DNA from: Marchantia polymorpha subsp. ruderalis
Lineage: Eukaryota; Streptophyta; Marchantiopsida; Marchantiales; Marchantiaceae
Assembly (NCBI GenBank): GCA_037833965.1
Contig: AP031355.1
Span: 3,621,501-3,685,500 of the forward strand
Direction of reading: 5' to 3'
DNA length: 64,000 nucleotides
Shown here in pieces: positions 19,440 to 29,327 of this stretch (its first letter is position 1; every line of letters begins with the position of its first letter). Below the pieces are notes generated by a model. The model made no database searches and had not been told where the DNA came from. It saw only the letters and a program-made list of their open reading frames with translations. Position numbers and translations under genes: made by a program.

Positions 19440-22274
19440 CTATTCGTCTTCCGGCTGAATAGCTTCCGGCTCTTCTTCTTCTCCCACCGAACAGCAGGCA
19501 ACGAATCCCACGAAATAATCGGATTCGGTACCACTGGAATCCGATCGCGCGGTCGACTCACTGTCCCCGCCCGATGTGTAACCTGCACTTGTCGATGGGG
19601 TCTCTCCTTCGTGTCTGACCCTATTCCAGGGCACCGTAATGGTTTTGGTCGGTTCCGAAGGATGGGGAAACTTAAGGCGATGCCTTCGCCAATCACATCT
19701 GACTTGTGCGCCATATAGCCATGGTCGCCCGAGCAGAACGTCATAGCCCTGCTTCATCATCGGTTGAAGGATGATATACGTCAACCGAAAGTCCGCACCC
19801 CCGATGATTGTCTTGACATTGCGCAGCATACCTGCAGGCATTCTCCGCGTCTGATCCGCTAATCTCAACACACGCTTCGAGGGTTCGTATTGACTGAACC
19901 CCAAGGCTCTCGCGGTATCCTCCGTCATTATGTTGACTCCTGATCCAGAGTCGATTGGCACCCTGCGTACACAACACCCTGCTATTTCCACATCGATCTC
20001 TGGTGGCCCTTGGTCTTCGCTCTCCACTTGATATACTTGAGAGGATGTGGATGCGCGCGGCTTCCGCGGACGCCGTTGCGAAAGCATCAACATTCTCCGA
20101 TACGTCTTATTGTCCTCCAAGAGCTGCTTGAACGTGATGTTCACTTTTCGACTCCCGAGATCTTCGACCAAGTCATAGTGGGCGCGTTGGGTCGCCGGGG
20201 TCGGCGGCGACGCTCTGCGAGGTTCCACGGTGGCTGCCAACTTCGCCCCAAGGACGGATGTCAAGTCTGGCCGCGGTGGGTCCTTTTGAGTGCGGATCGC
20301 TTCCTTCAACAGGTTGGTTACCTCGTTGCGGATATCCGGAGCATAGTCCCGTTTCAGCAAGCGTACTGGCTCGTCCTCGACTGCTGTCTGGGGGCGCACT
20401 GCTGGTGCCTCTCGCGTAGCCGAAGACTTCCGTGCAGGTCGCAAGTCGGACTTGCTGGATGTCTTCTCCTTCCCTTTTCCCGTCCGGTTGTCGGTTCTCC
20501 GTTCGTGCTTGCGAGTGTCACGCTCTTGCTCCTTCGATTTCTTGGAACTACGAGTTTCGACCCGTGCGCACATAACCTCTTCCGCCGGCCATTCTTCGTC
20601 TTCGTCATCCCCGTCTGAACCTACTTCGACCTGGTTAACTTGGACGTCCTCCTTGGCAGGAGGGTTCACAAATCGTACCGCTGGCCGAGGGACTGGTGGC
20701 TGATCACACTCTGGCGCAGTATGCCCGGTCTTCTTGCAATTACTACATGTCGGAACATAATCGTTTCGCCTTTTTGGATGGGGACACTGCGGTGAGAAGT
20801 GTCCAACTTCCCCGCAATTATAACAAGCTCGCGGTGGCGGTGGGTCAAACGTCCCTGGAGGTGCTCTCCGCCTCACGGGTACTGTAGTGGCCCGATCCAC
20901 CGGATGATATCGTGGGACTTGCATTGCTGAAACTGCAGTAGGGGTAGGAACCGACTGGACGGCGTAGGCTGTCTCTTCGCTAGCCTCTCCATAGTACTGG
21001 GGGTGCTCTCCATAGTACGGTTGTGCCCACTCTACTGCGTTGACTGGATATGACGGACGGGTGGTAAGGCACTCGGTGTTTGCATGTCCCACCGCTCCGC
21101 ACGTAGTACACCATAAGTTCGCTCGCACTCTCCCGGGTGATTTTCGGCGATCATGCCCGCCTACCACTTGAACCTTGAGATCGGCGAAGTCCTTCACAAG
21201 GGTCTCCATCTTCGAGGCTATGTCTCCCGGCGCTCTGTCCGTAGTCACTCGTCGGGTGCCCTTTTTCTTCGCTGCTCCATGCTTCTTCCTCTTCTTCTCC
21301 TCCTCCGACGATGAGGTTTCCTCTTCTTCGGATGAGGAACGGTTTTCGTCCAAAGACGATTCCTCCGATGACGGAGTTGTACCTCTACGTCGTCTTCGCC
21401 CTCCCTTCGGTTTTCGCTCCTTCGACTCCCGTCTCTCTCTCCCTCTTCGGTTGAGAGTGGAAGTTTCGAAGGCTTCTGCCGATGCAATCACATCCTCAAT
21501 AGTGTCGCACTTGCTGCGTCGGCAAAAAGTCTCCATCTCCCGAGTTAAACCGGTCACGTACCAATCCACAGCTTGTTGTACCGAGAAAGGGGACCCTGGT
21601 CCTGTTTTCGGTATTCTGTCAAGGAGGTCCAAAAATCTCTCAGTGTAGTCACGCAGACTCTCCTTCTTCTCTCGCTGCAAATTACGTAACTTTGTCAAAA
21701 CCCGGCTGTCGTAGCCGAGTTCGCGGAAGCGGCGAAGGAACTTCTCCTTCAGCTGGGCCCATGTTGTCAACCCAGTCGGATTGATGCTCTCGTGATTGTA
21801 CCAACTCCTCGCTTTCTTCCGCAGAAGGCTTGGAAAGATCCTGAGTCGGTCGTCGTCTGCTATCTCGCGATTGGCAATAGACACTGATTCGAACAACTTG
21901 ATGTATGAATCTGCATCGTCGTCATCCCCACTCCCTTTATACTTTGGGTAGGAATGTTTAGTAATCGGCTGAGGTAGCCGCACATTGGCTTGTCCGTCCG
22001 CCATCGGTGTGTCTGTCGACGGTTCTCGGGCGGTCGTTTCTAATTCACGAGGCGGGTCCGTGCAAGGAATATCTAGTAGAACTGTAAGCACCAAGTTTGG
22101 TTCCGAGTCGCCGGGGGTAGGTTCCCCAAGGATGTCGGCCGAACTAGGCTTAGGTACTCTTTTTGGTGTTTTCTTGTTTTGACGCCGTGTCTCTTCCACG
22201 GCCTTCTCTGAATCTCGTCGGAACCTGCGGACAGCTCTAGCACTTAGGTTGCTCCCGCTAGCCCCAGTCGACAT
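19440..22274 (-). CDS. gag-pro: gag-protease of element M, full length (944 residues)
   Basis: The ATG at 22274 starts MSTGASGSNLSARAVRRFRR. The Retrotrans_gag domain is around residues 110-250 (KARSWYNHE, LKEKFLRRF). Next come a basic and Ser/Glu-rich linker, three CCHC knuckles (CTTCGAVGHANTEC, CYNCGEVGHFSPQC, CSNCKKTGHTAPEC), a long charged linker and an aspartic protease with IDSGSG and DVLLGRPWL. The frame ends in the TAG CAA TTA context discussed for O. Gag plus protease in one frame ahead of pol is usual for Athila/Tat elements. Confidence 0.88.
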   Translation of the reverse strand: MSTGASGSNLSARAVRRFRRDSEKAVEETRRQNKKTPKRVPKPSSADILGEPTPGDSEPNLVLTVLLDIPCTDPPRELETTAREPSTDTPMADGQANVRLPQPITKHSYPKYKGSGDDDDADSYIKLFESVSIANREIADDDRLRIFPSLLRKKARSWYNHESINPTGLTTWAQLKEKFLRRFRELGYDSRVLTKLRNLQREKKESLRDYTERFLDLLDRIPKTGPGSPFSVQQAVDWYVTGLTREMETFCRRSKCDTIEDVIASAEAFETSTLNRRGRERRESKERKPKGGRRRRRGTTPSSEESSLDENRSSSEEEETSSSEEEKKRKKHGAAKKKGTRRVTTDRAPGDIASKMETLVKDFADLKVQVVGGHDRRKSPGRVRANLWCTTCGAVGHANTECLTTRPSYPVNAVEWAQPYYGEHPQYYGEASEETAYAVQSVPTPTAVSAMQVPRYHPVDRATTVPVRRRAPPGTFDPPPPRACYNCGEVGHFSPQCPHPKRRNDYVPTCSNCKKTGHTAPECDQPPVPRPAVRFVNPPAKEDVQVNQVEVGSDGDDEDEEWPAEEVMCARVETRSSKKSKEQERDTRKHERRTDNRTGKGKEKTSSKSDLRPARKSSATREAPAVRPQTAVEDEPVRLLKRDYAPDIRNEVTNLLKEAIRTQKDPPRPDLTSVLGAKLAATVEPRRASPPTPATQRAHYDLVEDLGSRKVNITFKQLLEDNKTYRRMLMLSQRRPRKPRASTSSQVYQVESEDQGPPEIDVEIAGCCVRRVPIDSGSGVNIMTEDTARALGFSQYEPSKRVLRLADQTRRMPAGMLRNVKTIIGGADFRLTYIILQPMMKQGYDVLLGRPWLYGAQVRCDWRRHRLKFPHPSEPTKTITVPWNRVRHEGETPSTSAGYTSGGDSESTARSDSSGTESDYFVGFVACCSVGEEEEPEAIQPEDE

Positions 22275-22320
22275 TCACCGAGCATGGCTGCTCGTAAAAA
22301 CCCCGGTGTTGACGCAACTG

Positions 22321-22338
22321 TCCCCGGCAGCGGCGCCA
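22321..22338 (-). other. Primer-binding site of element M (tRNA-Asp)
   Basis: Read on the minus strand, TGGCGCCGCTGCCGGGGA complements the 3' end of plant tRNA-Asp(GTC) with one mismatch (the perfect form would be TGGCGCCGTTGCCGGGGA). This primer is typical of the Athila/Tat side of Ty3/gypsy. The site lies 22 bp inside the LTR end as defined by the nested insertions. Confidence 0.85.
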
Positions 22339-23309
22339 AAAAGAAGTTGTCGGCTTCTTATGTAATAACCCACTAAAGGCTAAAACTGCAATATAGTGGT
22401 AGAAAGGTCGAACCCACAGGGACAGAGGAACACACAGGGTACAAGTGTCACGTTTTAACAGACTATTGAGGAGTTTGAATTCTCAGGCAACTGTCACTCC
22501 CAGAAATACTGCAAGTGTTCACTCGGAGCGCACTCGGAGGTCGCACAGTGCAGCGTAAAACACACACACACACACACACCTGAAACTACAGAAACACAAC
22601 CCAGAGATCCGTTAGGACCTCTACTTCAAGATTTCAGGGGGAAAGTATCTCAAGGGTACACTCAGCAAAGCTGCGGGCAGTGACTTCCAACTCCGGCTTT
22701 TACAACACTTCCACTAGCTTGCTGCTAGTGTAGGAAACCCGGTTTGGACTGCCTACTTCGGATCGAAGTCACTCCGACGCGGTGAACAACACTCTCAACT
22801 CACAAAACGCGCAGAGAACACAGGTCCGCACTGAAGGACCCACTGTGAAACATTCCAGTAACACAACAACAGTCTATTGAAGAGTTTGAATTCTCAGGCA
22901 CTTGTCATTCCCAGAAATACTACAGGGGTTACCCTCAAGGCACCTGCTGCAGCGTAACCTGAATTTACAACCAAGGCTTACACGAAGTAGCAAAACTTCA
23001 CTTTGGCATTCAGGGGAAAAATCCCAAGGGAGTACAATCAGAAAGGAACACTCGAAGGTGTAGGGGCGAAACTGTTCAAGTATCTAACTAGTCACTGGCT
23101 CTGAGCATCGGCAGTCACCCGCAGGTACAGATCCGAACTACTCAAGTCTCTAACCAATGTACTAGCTCTGAACATTCGGCCGAAGGCCTTCAGCTACAAA
23201 ATGCGGAACGCTAAGTTGTAACTCCTCCTGCATGGTGACAGAACTCAAGGACACAAACACGCAAAGGAAATGGGTTCCTGATCTATACTTCTGAGTTTGG
23301 GAAAGAACC

Positions 23310-23338
23310 CCAGGCAAAACGCCTGGAACTATTTTATA
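23310..23338 (-). promoter_or_regulatory. LTR core promoter with TATA box and stem-loop (M)
   Basis: On the minus strand TATAAAA is at 23338-23332 and the stem-loop CCAGGC-GTTTT-GCCTGG at 23326-23310. In this 5' LTR it would be the promoter of the genomic RNA of M. Confidence 0.7.
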
Positions 23339-23374
23339 CCTTCTAAGTCCTACCTAGCACTACACTGCACTACG

Positions 23375-26300
23375 CTACACGCCTGCACGGAACCACGCTA
23401 CACTACACTCCGCGGAACCTGTACTACGTCTCCTGCGCGGCCGACTGCCGCGCACTAACTCCCTACCCTGCCAATCTTCCGCTCGACTGCGCAGTCCCAA
23501 ACGCTGCAACGCCGCGGACACCTCCACTTCGAGGGCGGACATGGTATCCTGTGCCTTCGACAGAAAGGCATCGAGCTTCTTTGCTACCTTCCGCCGACTC
23601 CTACTGTCGCCTGACAACAACCCGGCTGCGCGCAATTCAAACTCACGCAGTGTGAGTTTCTCCTGCGCCTTCACTTCCCAGTGGGCGTAGCCCTTGAGAC
23701 AGTGGGCGACACGCCTCGCCGTCTCCACCTTCGTGCGATCCGCCTCCTTCCTGCGATCCTCTTCAATTATCACTAATTGCGATTCGGCTTCAGCACGTTG
23801 CGCTCTCAATTCGCCACACTCTGACTGTAACCCGCGGATTAACTCTTCATCCGCCTGCCGTGCGAGCTGACATTGTTCCAACAACCGCGTCTGTCGCACG
23901 AGCTCCTCTGACAAAATCCGATTCTGGGCCTGCTCAGAAATGAGTGCTTCCTTGACCTTCACCTGCTCCTTGGTGAGCTCGTCCAGTTTCTCATCCTTCA
24001 TCTTCTCGGAGTGCTTGTAGAATTTCTGATTAAGTTTATACTGACCCCACAAGCATGCATGCTTCTCCTTCAATTCCCTCAACTCCTGGTCCACTCTAGC
24101 TAACAGCTTGCTGGTGTGGACTTTAGTGCGAGTCCGCCTGCGCACTAACTCGATGTAAGATCCCGGCTGGAGTGGGTCGGCGTATTTATCGACCTTGCGA
24201 TCCAAGTACCTCAGCAACGGAATCACCTGCTCAGAGAGCGCCGCCGCCGGCGCTCCAACAATTTCCTCCTCCTCCTCCTCGGTGTCTTCTGCTCCTGACA
24301 TTTCTTCCGTGGAGCCTCCGTCGTCATCATCCGAGTGGAGAATTTCAGTCGCCATTGATTGCGTCGGCGACTGCCCCGAGTGGGGCTGCACGTCATCGAC
24401 GTGTGCTGCCTGCGAAGGCACGGCTGCAGCCTCGCTGCTCGTCGCCAAAATGTCTAAGGCGGAAGGCGAATGTACCCGTGCGGCATCCCCGTCGCTCGCT
24501 TGTTGGTTGTCTACCGCGTCCTCTCTGCCGCCGTCGCCCGCCGCCGAAGGCGATCGAGCGGAGGATGGCTGCGCGGGGTTTGATTGCGCATCGCGCATCG
24601 AAATTTCATCCCGCGGACAGTCACTCCGCTCCTCCGTCTGTTGCTGCTCCTTTGATCGGTCCGTGGGGGCTGTGCCCGGCCCATGCGCAGGCGCAATTGC
24701 CGGCGCCTTGTCCGCCGCAGGCGTAGCGCCGCGGACATCCATCGCCGAAGGCGACATGGCCGGGGGCCGCTCGCCCGATGTCCCTTGGCCTATAGGCCCT
24801 ACCGCCGAAGGCGCATCTATCGGCGGACTTCCCGCCGATGGTGCGGCCTCCGCACGCTCCCTGCTCGTATCTCCTCGGCTCGAAGGCCCTGGCGCCGAAG
24901 GCGCAAATTGCGGCGCGTGGTGCGCCGGAGGGTCTGGCCCCGAGGGCCGGTGTCTCGTAGGCGGTTCTTCCGCCGGCTCCTTCCCCTTCCTACGTTGGAA
25001 CGGGGGTGATTCTTGCCTGTGCACAGGCGGCACGTGTGGAGGTGTCCTGTGCACAGGCGACCTGTGCACAGGCGAGCGCCTGTGCACAGGCGGACTGCTC
25101 CTTCCCACGCGTAAGCGTAGATCCACGTCCACTTGTGATCGCCTGTCCGCGGAGGCTCGTCCGTCCGCGGAGGCTCGTCCGTCCGCGGAGGCTCGTCTGT
25201 GCGCAAACGGAACATCTGTCCGCATCGCACGTGGTAACTCCGGAGGCCCTTGGCCCGTAGGCGGCCTCTCTCCCGTCGAGGTTGCAGCGTGGCCCGTTGC
25301 TCCTGCGGTCGTCCGCGCTTCCTCATGCTTCTCTGGCGACGCACTTCCTTTCTCCGTCGCAATCGTCGCCGTGTCCGCACTGTCGGCTGGTAACACCAGT
25401 CTGCGTGCCTTCTGCTTCGGCCGGCTGTATGACTCGCACAGCGGCCGCGGTCGAATGGGAGCAGAGGGTTCTTGATGCTGCTCCTCTTCAGACTCTTCCC
25501 TCCATCGCCGCTTCCGCGGCACTCGTGCTGCAGGAGTGTGTCTCCCTTCGTCCCTCCGCCTTGATGGGGTAGAAGTCGGTGACTCCTCTGCATAAGTGTC
25601 GACCTCATTCTCCCGCACATACTTCCCGGGATGGTCGATGGACAATGGCGGAAAATGTTCAAGCTCCGCCGCTGTCAAACAATTCCGCTGTCGATAAAAA
25701 TTGATGAGGAAAGGAGAAAGATGGTTTAGAGTTCCCCCCTTCTCCTCAAACGTGTGCTGTCGCATCACCCTGTGCAGGATGCTCGCCCAGTGAATTGGAG
25801 TTCCCTCGATGACGCACTCCACAAAAGAGACCTGCCACAATGTGATGTAGCAGGCGCGGTGCGGCTGCAGTAATTGCATCAGCGCCGCGGACAAAGTCCG
25901 GCGAAATCGATCCTTGTAATCACGGGTCCTGTACCCATTCTTGGTAGACCTCCCGGTCTTGAACAGCTCCACAAATTGCGCCTCTTCCTGCTTGGTCACC
26001 TTGATGCTCTCACTGTCGAAAAGGAGATGCCCTGGCATGCCAGCACATCTTCCCAACGCCTGCGCCCAATCTTGGACTGTCCACCGATCAACATGTGGAC
26101 GCAATCCGCGCGAGGGTGGTCCCTGTGGCTCTAGCCACTCGCGCACCATATTCGCACAGATGTAATTCCATCCCCATAGCAAGAAATCGAGCTTTCTTGC
26201 TATTAAGCGCTCCTCGAAAGCGCGCAGCCCGTTCTGTGGTAGGCGAAGTGGCACCATCCGCAATCTGCTCGGTCTCGTCATTGCGTTCCTGGGGTTCGCT

Positions 26301-26533
26301 CGCCCGCTCATTCTACTTCCGCACCGCCCGAGCTTCTTTCTCTCTCGGCAAACTCTAATCGCCCTCAATTCCAAATCACGCGCATTCACTTCTCCCTCAA
26401 TCAACAAGAAATCTCCTGTGCGACGACGTCGGGAATGTTTAGCAGCCAGCAGATGGATGCGCGCAGCGCGCACAAGAGATTGGAATCGCGAATTCAAGAA
26501 TGGGACGTTCTCCGCCGCCCGGTCGAAGGTCAT
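23375..26533 (-). CDS. U3-encoded 1052-residue coiled-coil protein of element M (open)
   Basis: This open frame lies wholly inside the 5' LTR. It has the same layout as the O protein: helical domain with LDFLLWGWN, PVHRS repeats, acidic run, coiled coil, arginine-rich tail. It differs by in-frame unit number: ASADGR occurs once more than in O. Many single-residue differences from O leave the frame open, which hints at constraint. Transcription from its own LTR would start downstream of it. In the RNA it could only be carried in the 3' LTR copy or made from another promoter. Confidence 0.75.
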   Translation of the reverse strand: MTFDRAAENVPFLNSRFQSLVRAARIHLLAAKHSRRRRTGDFLLIEGEVNARDLELRAIRVCRERKKLGRCGSRMSGRANPRNAMTRPSRLRMVPLRLPQNGLRAFEERLIARKLDFLLWGWNYICANMVREWLEPQGPPSRGLRPHVDRWTVQDWAQALGRCAGMPGHLLFDSESIKVTKQEEAQFVELFKTGRSTKNGYRTRDYKDRFRRTLSAALMQLLQPHRACYITLWQVSFVECVIEGTPIHWASILHRVMRQHTFEEKGGTLNHLSPFLINFYRQRNCLTAAELEHFPPLSIDHPGKYVRENEVDTYAEESPTSTPSRRRDEGRHTPAARVPRKRRWREESEEEQHQEPSAPIRPRPLCESYSRPKQKARRLVLPADSADTATIATEKGSASPEKHEEARTTAGATGHAATSTGERPPTGQGPPELPRAMRTDVPFAHRRASADGRASADGRASADRRSQVDVDLRLRVGRSSPPVHRRSPVHRSPVHRTPPHVPPVHRQESPPFQRRKGKEPAEEPPTRHRPSGPDPPAHHAPQFAPSAPGPSSRGDTSRERAEAAPSAGSPPIDAPSAVGPIGQGTSGERPPAMSPSAMDVRGATPAADKAPAIAPAHGPGTAPTDRSKEQQQTEERSDCPRDEISMRDAQSNPAQPSSARSPSAAGDGGREDAVDNQQASDGDAARVHSPSALDILATSSEAAAVPSQAAHVDDVQPHSGQSPTQSMATEILHSDDDDGGSTEEMSGAEDTEEEEEEIVGAPAAALSEQVIPLLRYLDRKVDKYADPLQPGSYIELVRRRTRTKVHTSKLLARVDQELRELKEKHACLWGQYKLNQKFYKHSEKMKDEKLDELTKEQVKVKEALISEQAQNRILSEELVRQTRLLEQCQLARQADEELIRGLQSECGELRAQRAEAESQLVIIEEDRRKEADRTKVETARRVAHCLKGYAHWEVKAQEKLTLREFELRAAGLLSGDSRSRRKVAKKLDAFLSKAQDTMSALEVEVSAALQRLGLRSRAEDWQGRELVRGSRPRRRRSTGSAECSVAWFRAGV

Positions 26534-27777
26534 GGTCGGCTCTTGCTCGTGAAGAACGTCTCACTTGATGGCCGCGCCGGCTGTACGCTGGAACGGTCTT
26601 CGCTCTCACGCGCGGCTTCACGCTCCGCCGTCGTCGATTAAACTCTCACGCTCGAATTGGCGGATTTGAACTCCGCGAGCGTATTACCCCGCGGACATGG
26701 GGGCGTAGCGCCGAAGGCGAGTTTTCCGCCTTGCGCGGTACACTTGTTCGTACCGCCCCTCGGCCAATCCCCCTCTGCCTTGACGCGTGTGTCCGCATGT
26801 CGGACAAAAGTTCAACTCCTGCCTGTGCGCAGGCAGGAGCTTCGGCGGATGCTCCGCCGGCACGGAACTTCATCCTCCTGTGCACAGGCGGTCGCCTGTG
26901 CGCAGGCGAATTCCGTGCGCGGCGTCGCGCTGGCGCGGAAGGCGTTGACCGTGGTCAGCCGTCTCCGTCCAATCTGTCCGTTCCTTGTCTCTTCGTCGGC
27001 GCTTCCGCCGCCGCAACTCCGTCCGTCCAAGAGCGCATCCACCCGTCCCGTTCGCATGGTCCGTACCGATTTGATTACTCTGGCGGCTCTTCCGCCGTAC
27101 GCGGCGCTGCGCTGGCGCGGAAGGCGCCGTACACTTTCTACCTCACAAGGCGCATTTCTAGGGCCCAAGGCGGATTTTCCGCCGACGCCGAAGCGCCTGT
27201 GCACAGGCGAGCGCCTGTGCGTAGGCGGACTTCGCGCCTCCCTTAACCCTACTTCGCCTGTGCACAGGCGAACGCCTTCGTCCGCGCATAGGACAAAACT
27301 TGATTCCCCCTTCCGCGTAGGCGGAATTCGCGCCGGTGGCGAACTCTTTCCGCCGTAGGCGACCGCCTCCGTTTCTTCCAATAGTGATAACTCCCTAAGT
27401 CCTCATCCGTTCCAAGCGTACTTGGACTCGTTGGAATCAGTGCGTCGAGCTCTTTCCAACGGGACCCTAACTTGGTCAAGGCGCCCGAGGGTTGACCTAA
27501 TTATGGAGGGTTTCCCTACAGCCGCGGACGCAACCTCCGAAGGCGGGTTTTGCGCCTTGCGTCGTAGGGGTCCTAACTGCAGAGCTCGCAGGGAGGGTGG
27601 TGCCTGTCCTTACTGCTGCACCCCAAATCCCAGATTCTACAAGATCCCTCGAGAATCCCCGCGGTCTTCCGGATTCACTCCGTTTTGATGTACCGAAGGC
27701 TATTTACAATGCTGCCAGGGTACAGTTTTCCAAAAATGTTTTAATTTCCTCAAAATTGCCAAAAGTGGGGTACCACA

Positions 27778-27906
27778 CGGACATGTCCTGTTCCACCCCC
27801 ACAGGAGAAAATCGAGCTTCAGCCCCAACAGCACATCTTGAAATGCGCGTAGACCGATCTGCGGCACCCTGAGTGGAGACACTCGTAGCTGGGGAACCTT
27901 CGACAT
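27778..27906 (-). pseudogene. Start of the family-B U3 coiled-coil protein (cut by insertion M)
   Basis: It reads from the ATG at 27906, MSKVPQLRVSPLRVPQ, through LDFLLWGWN, where the LTR of M begins. This N-terminal 43-residue piece aligns with residues 85 onward of the family-A protein. Confidence 0.7.
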
Positions 27907-29267
27907 TGCGTTTCCTGCACACACAAACGTTCTCCCTTTCGCTCGCTCTCTCACAATCGCCACTGCGCGTCGGCCGCTCAAGCACTGACTGCTCACTCTC
28001 TCTTCGCTCACGCTCAAGTTCGCTACTCGCAATTCTTTCCAAGGTCTGTCAAGATCCTTGCGCAACTCGTCTCCGCACTCTCTTCTCTCACTGCAGGTCG
28101 CTCCGCTCTTGCGCGTAATCTTGGAAACTGGAAATCGCAAAATCAAGAATGAGAGAATGAGACTGGAGCGCAGTCTTTTCTTCTCCGATTTCAAGAACGT
28201 CCAACGTTCTTACTGGTTACAACGTACGCAGCCGGCTATACGGCCTAACGGTTCGCCCTTTGCATGCGCGAATTCACGTCTCCGCACTGCGCGCATTCGC
28301 ATGCGTGAATGTTGAATTCTCCCGCCGCCGCCACCTTCCGGACTCGAGTCCGCCGCAGGGTATACGTCGGCTATGTTGTCTTTTCCCAACCCGTCCATCA
28401 CCGGAGGCGTGTCACCGCTGGTGCGTTCCTTATCCGTCGGCGCCTTGCTGGAGGCGCACATCTAGTCGGAGCGAATTACGCCGGCGCGCAGTCGTACCGC
28501 TAATTTTGTCCTTTATGCCTCGTCCATTGCTGACGGCTCATATCCGCCAGCGCAAATCATGCCAGCGCATCCGGCCGTCAGCGCCACGTCGGAGGCGTAC
28601 ATCCGACCGGCGCTTTCCTTCCATGAACAGCCGCCAAAGGCGCTTACGACTCTGAGTTGGTTTCCTCCTATGAGCGCGTGATTCCGCCGAAGGCGCATCG
28701 CCGAGGGCGTACGGGAATCCTTTCCGGTTGTGAACCCTAGCGCGAACGGCGCATGTCCGGCTACGAGTTTTCCGACGCTCATAGCTTCTCTGTCCCTGAT
28801 CCATCTCCGACGCTCTTGGGCTCGTTAGAACGAGCGTCCCGAGCTCTTTCTAATGTGACTTCAACCAACTGGATCTACCGTGTATTCCGATCGTTATGAA
28901 GGTTTTCCCCTTCCGCGCTAGCGGCGCATCGCCGAAGGCGCACTCATGGTCGGACGCCTTCAGAGGTCCGGGCCCTTCTCCTGACGTCTTTAGGAAAACC
29001 TCCTCCTAAGGTGTCTGCGCCGGACGCGTAGCTTCCTTATACGCTGGAAGCGCGTGAGTAGAGACACCTCAGAAAAGGAGCTTTTGCCGAAGGCGCCGAA
29101 GACATTGGCGTTGGTACATCCGACTACGTGATTCTTCGTGACCTCGTGACGATCTCATCAATCCACTCTATTTATCGTACCCTTTTCTAACTACAAACAC
29201 TGCTTCGGTACTAGTTTTCTAAAATTGTTTTAAATTCTGCAAAAAAAACAAAAAGTGTGTTACCACA
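27778..29267 (-). mobile_element. LTR 'B1' of family B, 5' part only
   Basis: It starts on the minus strand with TGTGGTAACACACTTTTTG (29267) and runs through the U3 leader into the start of the U3 open frame, where M is inserted. It is very similar to the same part of B3 (59674-61156). The leader is rich in CGCCGAAGGCG-type inverted repeats (for example near 28689, 28933 and 29083). The remaining LTR should lie left of the window. Flank at the start: TTCCA (29268-29272). Confidence 0.8.
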
Positions 29268-29327
29268 TTCCATTAGTGTAATCTTGTAGTTGGAGAGTAT
29301 GAACTCGTGAACAAGATGCCGTGGTCA

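Larger units (their letters stand above)
18464..27777 (-). mobile_element. Family-A Ty3/gypsy element 'M' (5' LTR, gag, part of pol)
   Basis: On the minus strand it reads: 5' LTR (27777-22361), a 22-bp spacer, primer-binding site, gag-protease, then reverse transcriptase up to about GHVG, where N is inserted. The remaining pol and 3' LTR should lie left of the window. The right boundary, TGTGGTACCCC read from 27777, abuts the U3 open frame of a family-B LTR. The predicted target duplication on the + strand is CGGAC (27778-27782). Apart from the insertion, the visible part looks whole. Confidence 0.87.
22361..27777 (-). mobile_element. 5' LTR of element M, complete (5.4 kb)
   Basis: It runs from TGTGGTACCCC (27777) to TTATTACA (22361) on the minus strand. 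The adjacent primer-binding site proves it is a 5' LTR. It carries the same U3 open frame, TATA box and R-U5 as O. It is about 115 bp longer than O's LTR, partly through extra short tandem units. Confidence 0.88.
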
